Positions 25,632 through 32,797 of a DNA stretch of 64,000 nucleotides are shown here, one piece after another. Under the pieces are notes generated by a model that searched no databases, was not told where the DNA came from, and was given only the letters and a program-made list of their open reading frames with translations. Numbering within the stretch: position 1 is the stretch's first letter; each line of letters starts with the position of its first letter. The stretch is from Lachnospiraceae bacterium. GTDB taxonomy: Bacteria > Bacillota > Clostridia > Oscillospirales > Ruminococcaceae. The position numbers and the translations under genes are program-made. The DNA is taken from assembly GCA_023664705.1 (NCBI GenBank), contig JAMPFE010000005.1:62001-126000 (forward strand), given 5' to 3'.

Positions 25632-27509
25632 ATGTTTTGTCATTTTTGCGGAAAGGAACTCGAGGACGGTTCCAAGTTCTGCATGTACTGCGGTAAAAAT
25701 CTCGGGGAGGATACCGCCGCCGAGGCTGCGGAAAATGCCGCCGAGGCTGTCGAGGAAGCGGCAGCGGAGGCTGTCGAGGCGGTAACGGAGACCGCGGAGC
25801 AAGCTGCGGAGACCGCCGCCGAAACGGCTATAAGCGCCGCGGAGGAAGCCAAGACCGCCGCCGAGGAGATAGCCGAGGCTGTTTCCGAGACCGCCGAGCC
25901 TGTCGAGGAAGCGGCAGCGGAGGCTGTCGAGGCGGTAACGGAGACCGCGGAGCAAGCTGCGGAGACCGCCGCCGAAACGGCTATAAGCGCCGCGGAGGAA
26001 GCCAAGACCGCCGCCGAGGAGATAGCCGAGGCTATTTCCGAACCCGCCGAGATTGTCAAGGAAACGGCAGAGACAGCAGCGGAAACTGCCGAGGTCGCCG
26101 CGCCTCCCGAGGAGATCGCGATAGAGACCGAAAAGCAGGGCGGCGTTATGGCTGTCGTGCGGAAAAACAAAACGGCGCTGATAATCGCGGCGGCAGCGGT
26201 GGTATTCGTGCTGCTGGTCGTGCTCATCGCCTGCTTCGGCGGCGCTTCAAGCGGCTCGGGCTCGGGAATAAAGGGCGCGTATTACATTTATAACGACAGC
26301 GGCGAGTGCGGCTTGATCTACAACGGCAAAAAAATAAAGGGCACGGACATCTCGACCGCGGTCAACGTCTCGTACAGCAGCGACGGAAGCAAGGCTGTCC
26401 TCAACGACGGAAACAAGGCGCTGTATTATCTTTCGGACGGCAAAGTAAGCAAGATAACCGAGGATTTTGAGACCTTCATGCTGAGCATCTCCGCCGACGG
26501 CAGCACGGTAGTCTACGTCTACGACGACGCGATCTACACGTATAAGAACGGCAAATCGAGCAAGGCAGCGGATATCGAGGATAAGCTCTCGACGCTCGTC
26601 GTTTCCCCAAACGGCGACACGATAGCCTATTCCGAGATCGACGGCGACAGGGTGTCCGCCTACGCGGTCAAGGGCGGCAAAAAAATCGACCTCGACGCCA
26701 AGGTACAGCCGTTCTCCGTAAGCAACGGCGGCGGCATCATATACGGTCTTGACAGAAACTCTAAGCTCTGCTACATCAAAAACCTCAAAGCGGACTCCGC
26801 GGAGAGCGTAAAAGCGATGTCGTTCAACGTCATCCCCGTTCTTTCCTCGGACTGCAAGCAGATAATGTTCGCCTCGGACAACGGCACATACTACTTCGAC
26901 AGCTCCCTTAAAGAGGAGATAAAGGTAACGGGCAGCACGATAGACCTCGCCTATCCCGCGGGCGGAACGCAGTCATACGACGACCTCAAGAGCTTTGTAG
27001 CTTATTCCGACGGGAAGATAATCAAATTCACCCGCAAGGGCGACGATTTCGAAAAGGAGACGATCGTCTCCTCGACGACGGGATTTATGCTCTCCGCGGA
27101 CGGAAAGAGCATTCTGTACACGCAGTTCGGCGACCTTTACAGAGTAAGCGTGTCGAACCCCGATAAAAAGGAGCAGCTCGGCAGCGAAGCCGTCGACTGG
27201 GATGCCGACTTCAGCCTGAAGAACGTCTATTTCGTAAACAGCGACGGCGCGCTCCGTTACGCGGACGGCAAGAGCAAAAACGGCAAGAAGATAATGGACG
27301 ACGTCGGGGACTTCGTCGTTAATCTCGACGGGGTCTGCGTGTTCACGGACGACGACGACACGCTTTATTACAGCGCGGGCGGCGGCGACAGGAAAAAAGC
27401 GGGTCTCGAGGACGTTGAATACATCGAAACGGCGTATAACGCGGTTTTCGTGCGGAGCGACGGCGACCTTTACGTCAGCACGGACGGCAAAAAGTTCACC
27501 AAAGTTTAA
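25632..27509 (+). CDS. Zinc-ribbon, Ala/Glu-repeat, single-span membrane protein with outer beta-propeller
   Basis: The 625-residue protein starts at ATG 25632 (AGGAG upstream). Cys3, Cys6, Cys17 and Cys20 form a zinc ribbon (FCHFCGKELEDG...CMYCGK). Residues 28-170 are a long Ala/Glu/Thr-rich helical region with two nearly identical 51-residue copies. A membrane helix spans about 180-203 (LIIAAAAVVFVLLVVLIAC). Outside lies a TolB/WD40-like propeller (about 215-625) with blades such as YYLSDGKVSKITEDFETF and YCEIDG-like Asp-box turns. Zinc-ribbon membrane proteins with propeller sensors are common in gut Clostridia, but their role is unknown. A second anchored propeller is encoded at 13245-14543. 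Confidence 0.85.
   Translation: MFCHFCGKELEDGSKFCMYCGKNLGEDTAAEAAENAAEAVEEAAAEAVEAVTETAEQAAETAAETAISAAEEAKTAAEEIAEAVSETAEPVEEAAAEAVEAVTETAEQAAETAAETAISAAEEAKTAAEEIAEAISEPAEIVKETAETAAETAEVAAPPEEIAIETEKQGGVMAVVRKNKTALIIAAAAVVFVLLVVLIACFGGASSGSGSGIKGAYYIYNDSGECGLIYNGKKIKGTDISTAVNVSYSSDGSKAVLNDGNKALYYLSDGKVSKITEDFETFMLSISADGSTVVYVYDDAIYTYKNGKSSKAADIEDKLSTLVVSPNGDTIAYSEIDGDRVSAYAVKGGKKIDLDAKVQPFSVSNGGGIIYGLDRNSKLCYIKNLKADSAESVKAMSFNVIPVLSSDCKQIMFASDNGTYYFDSSLKEEIKVTGSTIDLAYPAGGTQSYDDLKSFVAYSDGKIIKFTRKGDDFEKETIVSSTTGFMLSADGKSILYTQFGDLYRVSVSNPDKKEQLGSEAVDWDADFSLKNVYFVNSDGALRYADGKSKNGKKIMDDVGDFVVNLDGVCVFTDDDDTLYYSAGGGDRKKAGLEDVEYIETAYNAVFVRSDGDLYVSTDGKKFTKV
25747..26052 (+). repeat. Two tandem 153-nt copies in the Ala/Glu-rich coding region
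   Basis: Copy one begins at 25747 and copy two at 25900. The first 134 nt are identical by eye; differences occur only in the last part. Each unit encodes 51 residues, keeping the reading frame. The repeat also contains shorter internal Ala-Glu periodicity. Perfect DNA identity suggests a recent duplication or ongoing gene conversion. Confidence 0.95.
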
Positions 27510-27566
27510 TTTAGCACATTGCCAACTGCAATTTTCTGCAAAAGCTCCCAAGACTTGATTTAATAA

Positions 27567-27586
27567 AAACGGGGACGACCCCGTTT
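27567..27586 (+). terminator. Hairpin AAACGGGG-ACGA-CCCCGTTT, copy 1
   Basis: An 8-bp stem with an ACGA loop, preceded by an A-run, lies about 60 nt after the propeller-gene stop. It is followed by CAGCTTG, so copy 2 at 27761 with its T-run is the better terminator. Confidence 0.7.
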
Positions 27587-27623
27587 CAGCTTGTATAAAA
27601 AGGCTCAAATGAAGAAAAAAGCC

Positions 27624-27747
27624 AAGTTTACAGTTGACAGTGTAAAGTTGACAGTTATGGTGCGCCGCTTCGCGGCGCGACATTTTAAGATCGCCGCCGC
27701 AGGCGGCGTTCCGAAACTGTCAACTATCAACTGTACACTATCAACTT
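27624..27747. mobile_element. MITE-like element with imperfect 33-bp terminal inverted repeats
   Basis: The left arm (27624-27656) and the right arm (27715-27747) match at 26 of 33 positions as inverted copies, and both are built from GTTGACAGTT/GTTGATAGT units. Inside lie two perfect hairpins: GCGCCGC-TTC-GCGGCGC (27662-27678) and CGCCGCC-GCA-GGCGGCG (27692-27708). There is no coding capacity. Hairpin copies of AAACGGGGACGACCCCGTTT flank it. A related 24-nt piece lies at 36936-36959. It looks like a small non-autonomous repeat; no transposase is in the window. Confidence 0.6.
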
Positions 27748-27760
27748 TTTCTACAGTCTG

Positions 27761-27787
27761 AAACGGGGACGACCCCGTTTTTATTTT
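27761..27787 (+). terminator. Hairpin AAACGGGG-ACGA-CCCCGTTT, copy 2, with T-run
   Basis: The same 20-nt hairpin as at 27567 recurs here, followed by TTTATTTT, which fits an intrinsic terminator for the plus-strand gene. The next sequence (27785-27817) is a near copy of 27510-27542, starting TTTAGC(A/G)CATTG(C/T)CAAC, so the flanks of the element are themselves duplicated. Confidence 0.75.
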
Positions 27788-27894
27788 AGCGCATTGTCAA
27801 CTGCAATTTACCGCAAAAATTTATCGATCAGGTCGGTCGGCAATAAAATTTCCAAATTTTAACTTTATTTTACATATTTCCCAAAAATTTACAT

Positions 27895-27969
27895 CGCAAA
27901 ACCGCAAATAACTGCAAATAACCGCAAAACGGCTGCAAAAAGCTGCACGCGAACTGCAATCAACTGCAA
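27895..27969. repeat. Helically phased array of eight (C/T)(C/T)GCA(A) units
   Basis: The trinucleotide GCA, usually within CTGCAA or CCGCAA, starts at 27896, 27904, 27914, 27924, 27935, 27945, 27956 and 27966. The spacings are 8, 10, 10, 11, 10, 11 and 10 nt, close to one helical turn. Short A-runs follow most units, so the DNA may be curved. It is non-coding and lies just before the terminator at 27971. Confidence 0.7.
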
Positions 27970-27970
27970 G

Positions 27971-28003
27971 AAAAGGGACAAATTTCAACGATTTGTCCCT
28001 TTT
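27971..28003. terminator. Intrinsic terminator downstream of the ABC transporter genes
   Basis: AAAAGGGACAAAT (27971-27983) pairs perfectly with ATTTGTCCCTTTT (27991-28003) around TTCAACG. Being flanked by A- and T-runs it can act in both directions. It lies about 45 nt past the end of the permease remnant. Confidence 0.9.
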
Positions 28004-28049
28004 TGTATTTCTTCCTGCAAGTTTCCAGCTAAAAACTTGCAAAATTTGT

Positions 28050-28310
28050 TTATTGCAGGTCGGCTTTCATCTTGCTTCTGAACACTATAACGGACGCGGC
28101 GGTAAGCACGGCGCAATACGCCAGCGTTATCAGCAGATGCGGAAGATAACCGTCGAAATCGAGCGCGCTAGCCATTCTCGCGGCTTTCACGGAGTGGTAG
28201 AACGGCAGCGCCTCGCATATCTTCAGCATTACGCCGCCGAGGCTGTTCGCGTCGAACCATACTCCCCCGAGGAACGACGCGATTTCGCGCATTAAAAGCG
28301 TTCGCGCCAT
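28050..28310 (-). pseudogene. Duplicated C-terminal fragment of the ABC-2 permease
   Basis: This open frame could encode 86 residues from ATG 28310. From position 28280 to the stop it copies the 3' end of the next gene: 28050-28280 matches 28313-28543 at a constant 263-nt offset, with about a dozen differences by my count. The protein ends are identical except for Asp to Asn and Gly to Ser (WFDANSLGG, RMASALDF). The first ten residues (MARTLLMREI) are unrelated. The fragment holds only the last two membrane helices. It is most likely the remnant of a second permease gene or of a tandem duplication. Confidence 0.8.
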
Positions 28311-28312
28311 AC

Positions 28313-29077
28313 TTATTGCAAGTCGGCTTTCATCTTGCTTCTGAACACGATAACGGACGCGGCGGTAAGCACGGCGCAGTACGCAAGCGTTATCAGCAGA
28401 TGCGGAAGATAGCCGTCGAAATCGAGCGCGCCGGCCATTCTCGCGGCTTTCACGGAGTGGTAGAACGGCAGTGCCTCGCATATTTTCAGCATTACGCCGC
28501 CGAGGCTGTCCGCGTCGAACCATACTCCCCCGAGAAATGACGCCAGCGAGATGATTATCGAGCATAGACCCGGAGCCGCCTTTTCGCTGAACAGCGTGCC
28601 GAAAAGCAGTCCGCAGGCGATAAACATTGCAGCGGTCGGGAGCAGCGACAGCAGCGCCAACAGCGATCCGAGCGCGTTAAGCTCGATGCCCGTGATAATC
28701 GACACGACAAACGACGCAGCAAACGTTATCACTATCTGTAAAGCTGCTAAAAGTATGTTTGGCAGAGCATACCCGAGAATAAAGTCTCCCGAGCGCATGG
28801 GCGTGGCGTAAAGGCGCACCAGAAACGCTCCCGAGCGATCCTTTGCAACCGTAAGACAGGTGAACAGCATTACGAACGTCAGCCCGAAAACCGCTATGCC
28901 GCCCGCAAGGTTGTCGATACGGAAGATGGTCATATTCGCCTGCTCGGGTATGCCGTCGTTGACGACGGTCATTACAAACAGCATTACCAGCGGAAATCCG
29001 AGGCAAAATATGTAGCTTAGCGGGTCGCGGACTATTTCCTTGAAATTCCTCGCGGAAAAAGCGCTTATTTTGTTCAT
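28313..29077 (-). CDS. ABC-2 type transporter permease
   Basis: The 254-residue protein has six predicted membrane helices, from YIFCLGFPLVMLFVMTVV to LITLAYCAVLTAASVIVF. It has the ABC-2 exporter layout, with a large loop after helix 1 and LVRLYATPMRSGDFILGY as the coupling region. With the ATPase encoded 2 nt upstream it should form an exporter for a drug, lipid or peptide. The regulator encoded upstream suggests it is induced by its substrate. Its 3' end is duplicated downstream. Confidence 0.88.
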   Translation of the reverse strand: MNKISAFSARNFKEIVRDPLSYIFCLGFPLVMLFVMTVVNDGIPEQANMTIFRIDNLAGGIAVFGLTFVMLFTCLTVAKDRSGAFLVRLYATPMRSGDFILGYALPNILLAALQIVITFAASFVVSIITGIELNALGSLLALLSLLPTAAMFIACGLLFGTLFSEKAAPGLCSIIISLASFLGGVWFDADSLGGVMLKICEALPFYHSVKAARMAGALDFDGYLPHLLITLAYCAVLTAASVIVFRSKMKADLQ

Positions 29078-29079
29078 TT

Positions 29080-29814
29080 TTACGCCCCCTTTCCGTGTTT
29101 TTCGGCAATTTTGACGAAAACGTTTTCAAGACCGCTTTCGCCGCTTTGGGCTTCGAGCTCGGAGAGCGTTCCGAGCGCCGCAAGAGAGCCGTCTATCATT
29201 ATCCCTATGCGGTCGGAGAGGGCTTCCGCCTCCTCCATATAGTGCGTTGTGAGCACTATGGTTATCCTGCTCTTGAGCTCTTCGACGACGCTCCAGAGCT
29301 CGCGGCGCGCGAGCACGTCGAGACCGAGAGTCGGCTCGTCGAGAAACAGCACCTTGGGCTCAGCTATAAGCGCCATTGCGATTGACAGCTTGCGCTTCCA
29401 GCCGCCCGAGAGCGTTTTCGCGCGGGAATTTGCGACGTCGCTCATTTTGAACAGCTCGGTCATATCGGCGATGCGGCTCGCGGTTTTTTCGGGCGAATAA
29501 CCGTAGACGCCGCACATCAACCGCAGATTTTCGAGAACGGTAAGATTTTCGGCGACGGCGGTGTCCTGCGGGGAAATGCCGACGACGCCCTTTACCGCGG
29601 CGGGCTCGCTTTGGCAGCTGTGCCCGCAGACATAACATTCGCCCTCCGCGGGCTTGGACAGGCAGGACAGCATGCGTATCGTCGTGGTCTTGCCCGCGCC
29701 GTTTACGCCGAGAAGAGCGAAGAGCTCCCCCTCCCCGACCGTAAGCGTGAGCGACGACACGGCGGTTTTGTTCTTGTACCTCTTGGTGAGGTCTTTGGTT
29801 TCGATAGCGTTCAT
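29080..29814 (-). CDS. ABC transporter ATP-binding protein
   Basis: The 244-residue ATPase has a complete active site: Walker A GVNGAGKTT near 38, Q-loop in SPQDTAV, signature LSGGWKRKLS, Walker B VLFLDEPTLGLD and switch His in TTHYMEEAE. It belongs to the DrrA/CcmA-like exporters. It lies between the regulator (10 nt upstream) and the permease (2 nt downstream) in a three-gene unit. Confidence 0.95.
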   Translation of the reverse strand: MNAIETKDLTKRYKNKTAVSSLTLTVGEGELFALLGVNGAGKTTTIRMLSCLSKPAEGECYVCGHSCQSEPAAVKGVVGISPQDTAVAENLTVLENLRLMCGVYGYSPEKTASRIADMTELFKMSDVANSRAKTLSGGWKRKLSIAMALIAEPKVLFLDEPTLGLDVLARRELWSVVEELKSRITIVLTTHYMEEAEALSDRIGIMIDGSLAALGTLSELEAQSGESGLENVFVKIAEKHGKGA

Positions 29815-29824
29815 TGATTACCTC

Positions 29825-30211
29825 TTATTTGTCAAAAATTTCCGTGACCTTAACAAGCGCGATGCCCCTGTCCTCGTCGCCGAGGAGCAGCAGGGCGTCA
29901 CCCGTATTTATCCCGAACACCTCGCGGCATTTTTTCGGCAGCGTTATCTGACCCTTGTCGTTGACGCGCGTTATGCCGAACATATGCTTGCCGTCGCCGC
30001 GCTTTTCGGACAGGGCGGTCATATTGCGCACGAGGGAGTCCACCGATACCTCGTACATATCGGCGAGCGCTATGACGTTTTCGATGTCGGGCAGGCTTTC
30101 GCCGCGCTCCCACTTCGCGACAGCCTGCCGCGATACGCCGAGCTTTTCGGCGACCTGCTCTTGTGTAAAGCCGTTCTGCTTGCGGAACAGCTTCAGGTTG
30201 TTAAAGTCCAT
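29825..30211 (-). CDS. XRE-AbrB fusion transcriptional regulator
   Basis: The 128-residue protein joins two DNA-binding domains. An XRE helix-turn-helix occupies residues 1-62 (FTQEQVAEKLGVSRQAVAKW). A SpoVT/AbrB-type swapped-hairpin domain is at about 78-125 (GITRVNDKGQITLPKKCREV, then GDALLLLGDE). Such fusions occur in Firmicutes next to ABC exporters. It heads the transporter operon and its promoter lies within an inverted repeat (30244-30277), so it probably regulates its own operon. The ATG at 30211 has CGGAGG upstream. Confidence 0.92.
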   Translation of the reverse strand: MDFNNLKLFRKQNGFTQEQVAEKLGVSRQAVAKWERGESLPDIENVIALADMYEVSVDSLVRNMTALSEKRGDGKHMFGITRVNDKGQITLPKKCREVFGINTGDALLLLGDEDRGIALVKVTEIFDK

Positions 30212-30234
30212 ACGGTTTACCTCCGATTATTATA

Positions 30235-30277
30235 ATTATAAAATAATCTCCGAGGTTTTTCAACCAAGCGGAGATTA
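30235..30277 (-). promoter_or_regulatory. Promoter overlapped by a 9-bp inverted repeat (operator and/or terminator)
   Basis: TTGAAA (30258-30263) and TATAAT (30235-30240) on the minus strand are 17 bp apart. TAATCTCCG (30244-30252) and CGGAGATTA (30269-30277) form a perfect inverted repeat with an inner GGTT/AACC pair. It covers the -35 box and spacer. It also starts 9 nt after the stop of the upstream cysteine-cluster gene and is followed by ATTTTA, so it may double as that gene's terminator. Confidence 0.7.
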
Positions 30278-30285
30278 CAAAAATG

Positions 30286-30780
30286 TTATGTTTGGTTTAC
30301 ATTTTCGGATTTTTCAACGGCGATTATCGGATAACCGTCGAGATAGGGCTTGACGATATCGGGGTGCGCGCTGGCGGTTCGGAAGAGCTTTTCCGCGAAA
30401 TTGTCCGCGGAGACGAACTCCGACAGCGTTTTCAGCGGCAGGGCGGAGACGCTTTCGCATACGGGCGATACCGTGATAACGCGGTACTCCCCGAGGGCGT
30501 TTACGCGGAACGGCCATATCATGCAGTCGAACGGCTTGAGCGCGCCGAGCGTGCAGCCGTTTTCGCTTGCGGCGGGGCAATATACGAGCCTGTCGCCGTC
30601 GAACTCCATATCGAACACAAACTCGTTTCCGCGGGGGCTTAGCTTTACGCCGAGCTTTTCCTCGATTTTTTCACGGGCGTTGCCGAAGATGAGCGGTATC
30701 TCCCACTTATCGTCCTCGGCAAAGCCGCAGCATACGCGGCATTTGGCGCAGCTTTCGCGCTTTAAAATACTGCTTAACAT
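30286..30780 (-). CDS. YkgJ-like cysteine-cluster protein
   Basis: The 164-residue protein has the cysteine pattern of the YkgJ (CxxCxxxCC) zinc/iron-chelating family: Cys11, Cys14, Cys17 and Cys18 in SCAKCRVCCG, then YCPAASENGCTLGALKPFDC and a Cys in SPVCES. The phrase KPFDCMIWPF is typical of the family. Its biochemical role is unknown. It is 11 nt downstream of the four-helix membrane gene and shares its promoter at 31208. Confidence 0.8.
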   Translation of the reverse strand: MLSSILKRESCAKCRVCCGFAEDDKWEIPLIFGNAREKIEEKLGVKLSPRGNEFVFDMEFDGDRLVYCPAASENGCTLGALKPFDCMIWPFRVNALGEYRVITVSPVCESVSALPLKTLSEFVSADNFAEKLFRTASAHPDIVKPYLDGYPIIAVEKSENVNQT

Positions 30781-30791
30781 AATAACCTCGC

Positions 30792-31175
30792 TTATGCGTT
30801 TTTGAATATCAGGAACAGATGCGCCGCGGGGAGCAGGGTTATGATAAGGTCGCCGAACGAGAATTTCCTTGAGAGAAGCACTATGACAAGCGAAATGACC
30901 GCCATGATTATCGCGATAAGCGTCCAGATGAGGGCGTTCTTGTCCTTGCCCTTAAGCGAATAAAAGCCCATCAGCCCGAAGCTCGCGAACGTAAGCGCCA
31001 TTCCGATGAGGTTGCCGATAAAGCCCATAAACGTGCCTTGTCTGATGACGCTGAACATCGCGAAGCCCACAAAGAACGAACGGTTTGAGGACAGGAGCGC
31101 GACGGCGCCGAAAATTACCGACAGAACCGCGACCAACAGCGACAAATACGATGTGACCTTTAATGCTTTTTTCAT
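30792..31175 (-). CDS. Four-helix membrane protein
   Basis: The 127-residue protein has four hydrophobic helices (YLSLLVAVLSVIFGAVALL, GFIGNLIGMALTFASFGLMG, ALIWTLIAIIMAVISLVIVL and LIITLLPAAHLFLIF) and few charged residues. I choose ATG 31175, which has AAAGGAG 8 nt upstream, over an in-frame start further out. I do not recognise the family. It leads a two-gene unit with the YkgJ-like gene. Confidence 0.7.
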   Translation of the reverse strand: MKKALKVTSYLSLLVAVLSVIFGAVALLSSNRSFFVGFAMFSVIRQGTFMGFIGNLIGMALTFASFGLMGFYSLKGKDKNALIWTLIAIIMAVISLVIVLLSRKFSFGDLIITLLPAAHLFLIFKNA

Positions 31176-31207
31176 TTTGCTCTCCTTTACAGACGGGTAT
31201 TTCTTAT

Positions 31208-31236
31208 ATTTTATCATATTTGTTAAAAAAAGTCAA
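31208..31236 (-). promoter_or_regulatory. Sigma-A promoter of the four-helix membrane gene
   Basis: TTGACT (31231-31236) and TAAAAT (31208-31213) on the minus strand are 17 bp apart, about 35 nt before the ATG. Confidence 0.75.
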
Positions 31237-31241
31237 TAGCA

Positions 31242-31273
31242 AAATGCCGCTTTCGGGTGTGAAAGCGGCATTT
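31242..31273. terminator. Intrinsic terminator after the ribU-DUF5662 operon
   Basis: AAATGCCGCTTTC (31242-31254) pairs perfectly with GAAAGCGGCATTT (31261-31273) around GGGTGT. It directly follows the DUF5662 stop at 31275. Confidence 0.88.
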
Positions 31274-31274
31274 G

Positions 31275-31820
31275 TCAATATTCTTTGCCGTTTTTTATCA
31301 GCGCGCGGATATACGCGAACGTCTCGTCCTCGCCCTTTTCCGACAGCATCACGAGCAGCCTTTCGAGCAGTTCGGAGGTCTCGGGGTGAATTTTGCGGCG
31401 GTGCTTTCCGTTGAGAAAGTACTTCAGCGCGGAGTCGTCCTTGTAGCTCTTGCCTTGGTATATCTTGCTTGCGGCTACTCTGTCGCAGAACATCTCCACG
31501 ACGTATCTCAGCGGCATTTTTACGGGCTCGACCAGTTTGGTTTTGGGATCGTAATCCGTCCAGTACTCGAAGTGGTGGCGGTTGCGCCCCTTGTGGTGCA
31601 TCCACGCGAGGGAGTATCCGTAAGCCTCGCGCTCGCCCTCGTTGGGAGAACGCGTGCCGAGATAAAAGCGCGCGCCTTGGAGAAACTCCGTCGGCGAATA
31701 TTTTGAGAGATCGTGCCGAAGCCCCTGCCAGAGGATACCCGCCTTGGCGCAATGCGCTATCACCTTGTGGCGGTGTTTTGTTATCGTTTTAAAGTGCAGA
31801 AACGCGGACTTCAGCGGCAT
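31275..31820 (-). CDS. DUF5662 family protein
   Basis: The 181-residue protein matches DUF5662, a family common in gut Firmicutes. Conserved polar clusters are ITKHRHKVIAHCAKAGI, GLRHDLSKYSPTEF, SLAWMHHKGRNRHHFEYW and VVEMFCDRVAASKIYQGKSY. The repeated His and Asp residues (HD, HHKGRNRHH) suggest a metal-binding, HD-like helical domain, but the activity is unknown. It begins 3 nt after ribU, so it is co-transcribed downstream of an FMN riboswitch. Confidence 0.85.
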   Translation of the reverse strand: MPLKSAFLHFKTITKHRHKVIAHCAKAGILWQGLRHDLSKYSPTEFLQGARFYLGTRSPNEGEREAYGYSLAWMHHKGRNRHHFEYWTDYDPKTKLVEPVKMPLRYVVEMFCDRVAASKIYQGKSYKDDSALKYFLNGKHRRKIHPETSELLERLLVMLSEKGEDETFAYIRALIKNGKEY

Positions 31821-31823
31821 AAT

Positions 31824-32444
31824 TTACTCCCTGTACATTGAATTGAATATCGGGCGCAGCTTTCTGTAAAGGATCACAGAGACGATCGCCGCGCACGCGC
31901 CCTTGACGAAGGTGAACGGCATATTGAAGATAACGAGACAATCCATAAGGCTGTCGACGCTCGGAAGTATCTTCCGGTACAGCTCCACGATGCCCTCTAT
32001 CGGCAGCCCGAATGCCGCGCTGTACGCGGGGAACACCAGAAAATAATTCGATACTATGCTTACCAGAGCCATTATCACGGCTCCCGACAGGCAGCCGATG
32101 ACCGCGCGCCAAAGCTTCGCGCTTTTATGCGTTATCAGCCCCGCGGGCAGCACTAGGCATGCCGACAAAATGAAATTGGAGAGCTCCCCGACACAGCCCG
32201 TTTTTGTCGTGAAGCACCCGAAAAGGTTCTTGACGAGACAGACGAACACTCCCGAGACGGGACCCATAGTCAATGACGCGAGCATTGCGGGGACGTCCGA
32301 GAAATCGAACGTCATAAAGCTCGGCATTATCGGCACCTTGAAGCACAGCGGCTCGGAAGCCAGCACTATCGACAGCGCCGACATCAGCGCCGTGAACACC
32401 AGCCGCCGCACGTCGAATTTCTTTGACTTTTTTACGTTTTCCAT
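31824..32444 (-). CDS. ribU: Riboflavin ECF transporter S component
   Basis: The 206-residue protein has about six helices in the ECF S-component pattern. It starts RRLVFTALMSALSIVLA, and includes FMTFDFSDVPAMLASLTMGP and VKNLFGCFTTKTGCVGELSNF, family landmarks of RibU-like transporters. It should bind riboflavin and work with a shared EcfA/EcfA'/EcfT module that is not in this window. The FMN riboswitch in its leader supports riboflavin specificity. ATG 32444 has AAAAGGAG upstream. Confidence 0.92.
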   Translation of the reverse strand: MENVKKSKKFDVRRLVFTALMSALSIVLASEPLCFKVPIMPSFMTFDFSDVPAMLASLTMGPVSGVFVCLVKNLFGCFTTKTGCVGELSNFILSACLVLPAGLITHKSAKLWRAVIGCLSGAVIMALVSIVSNYFLVFPAYSAAFGLPIEGIVELYRKILPSVDSLMDCLVIFNMPFTFVKGACAAIVSVILYRKLRPIFNSMYRE

Positions 32445-32582
32445 AGTAACTCCTTTTCCTCGGGGGAAAAAGAAAGCCCTCTTAGAGGTAAGAGAACGGG
32501 AGGTAAGACGTAAGAATTTACGTCCGCCGCCGTTTTCACCTCTTAAAAGGGAGCGCAGAATTTGATATTATTCCGTTTTCTT

Positions 32583-32709
<127 letters not shown>

Positions 32710-32747
32710 CAGATTAAAATTTTTTGCAAGCCTTCGCTTACAGTTAC

Positions 32748-32776
32748 ATTATATTACATTCGCGGCGATTTGTCAA
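32748..32776 (-). promoter_or_regulatory. Sigma-A promoter of the FMN riboswitch leader
   Basis: TTGACA (32771-32776) and TATAAT (32748-32753) on the minus strand are 17 bp apart, about 40 nt upstream of the first riboswitch helix. Confidence 0.88.
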
Positions 32777-32797
32777 GGGCTTTTTTTGATTTTTTCG

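Noticed and set aside
25452..25955. Minus-strand frame with repeated LRGLRYRLDSLRCR units
   Set aside because: It is the antisense of the 153-nt coding repeat and the promoter region, so its apparent repeats are a by-product.
27895..27969. CRISPR array
   Set aside because: The units are only about 6 nt with 10-11 nt spacing; no 25-40 nt repeats, no unique spacers and no cas genes.
27821..28042. 73-codon minus-strand frame
   Set aside because: It runs through the phased GCA array and a terminator, has no ribosome site and a Cys-rich sequence that arises from the repeats.
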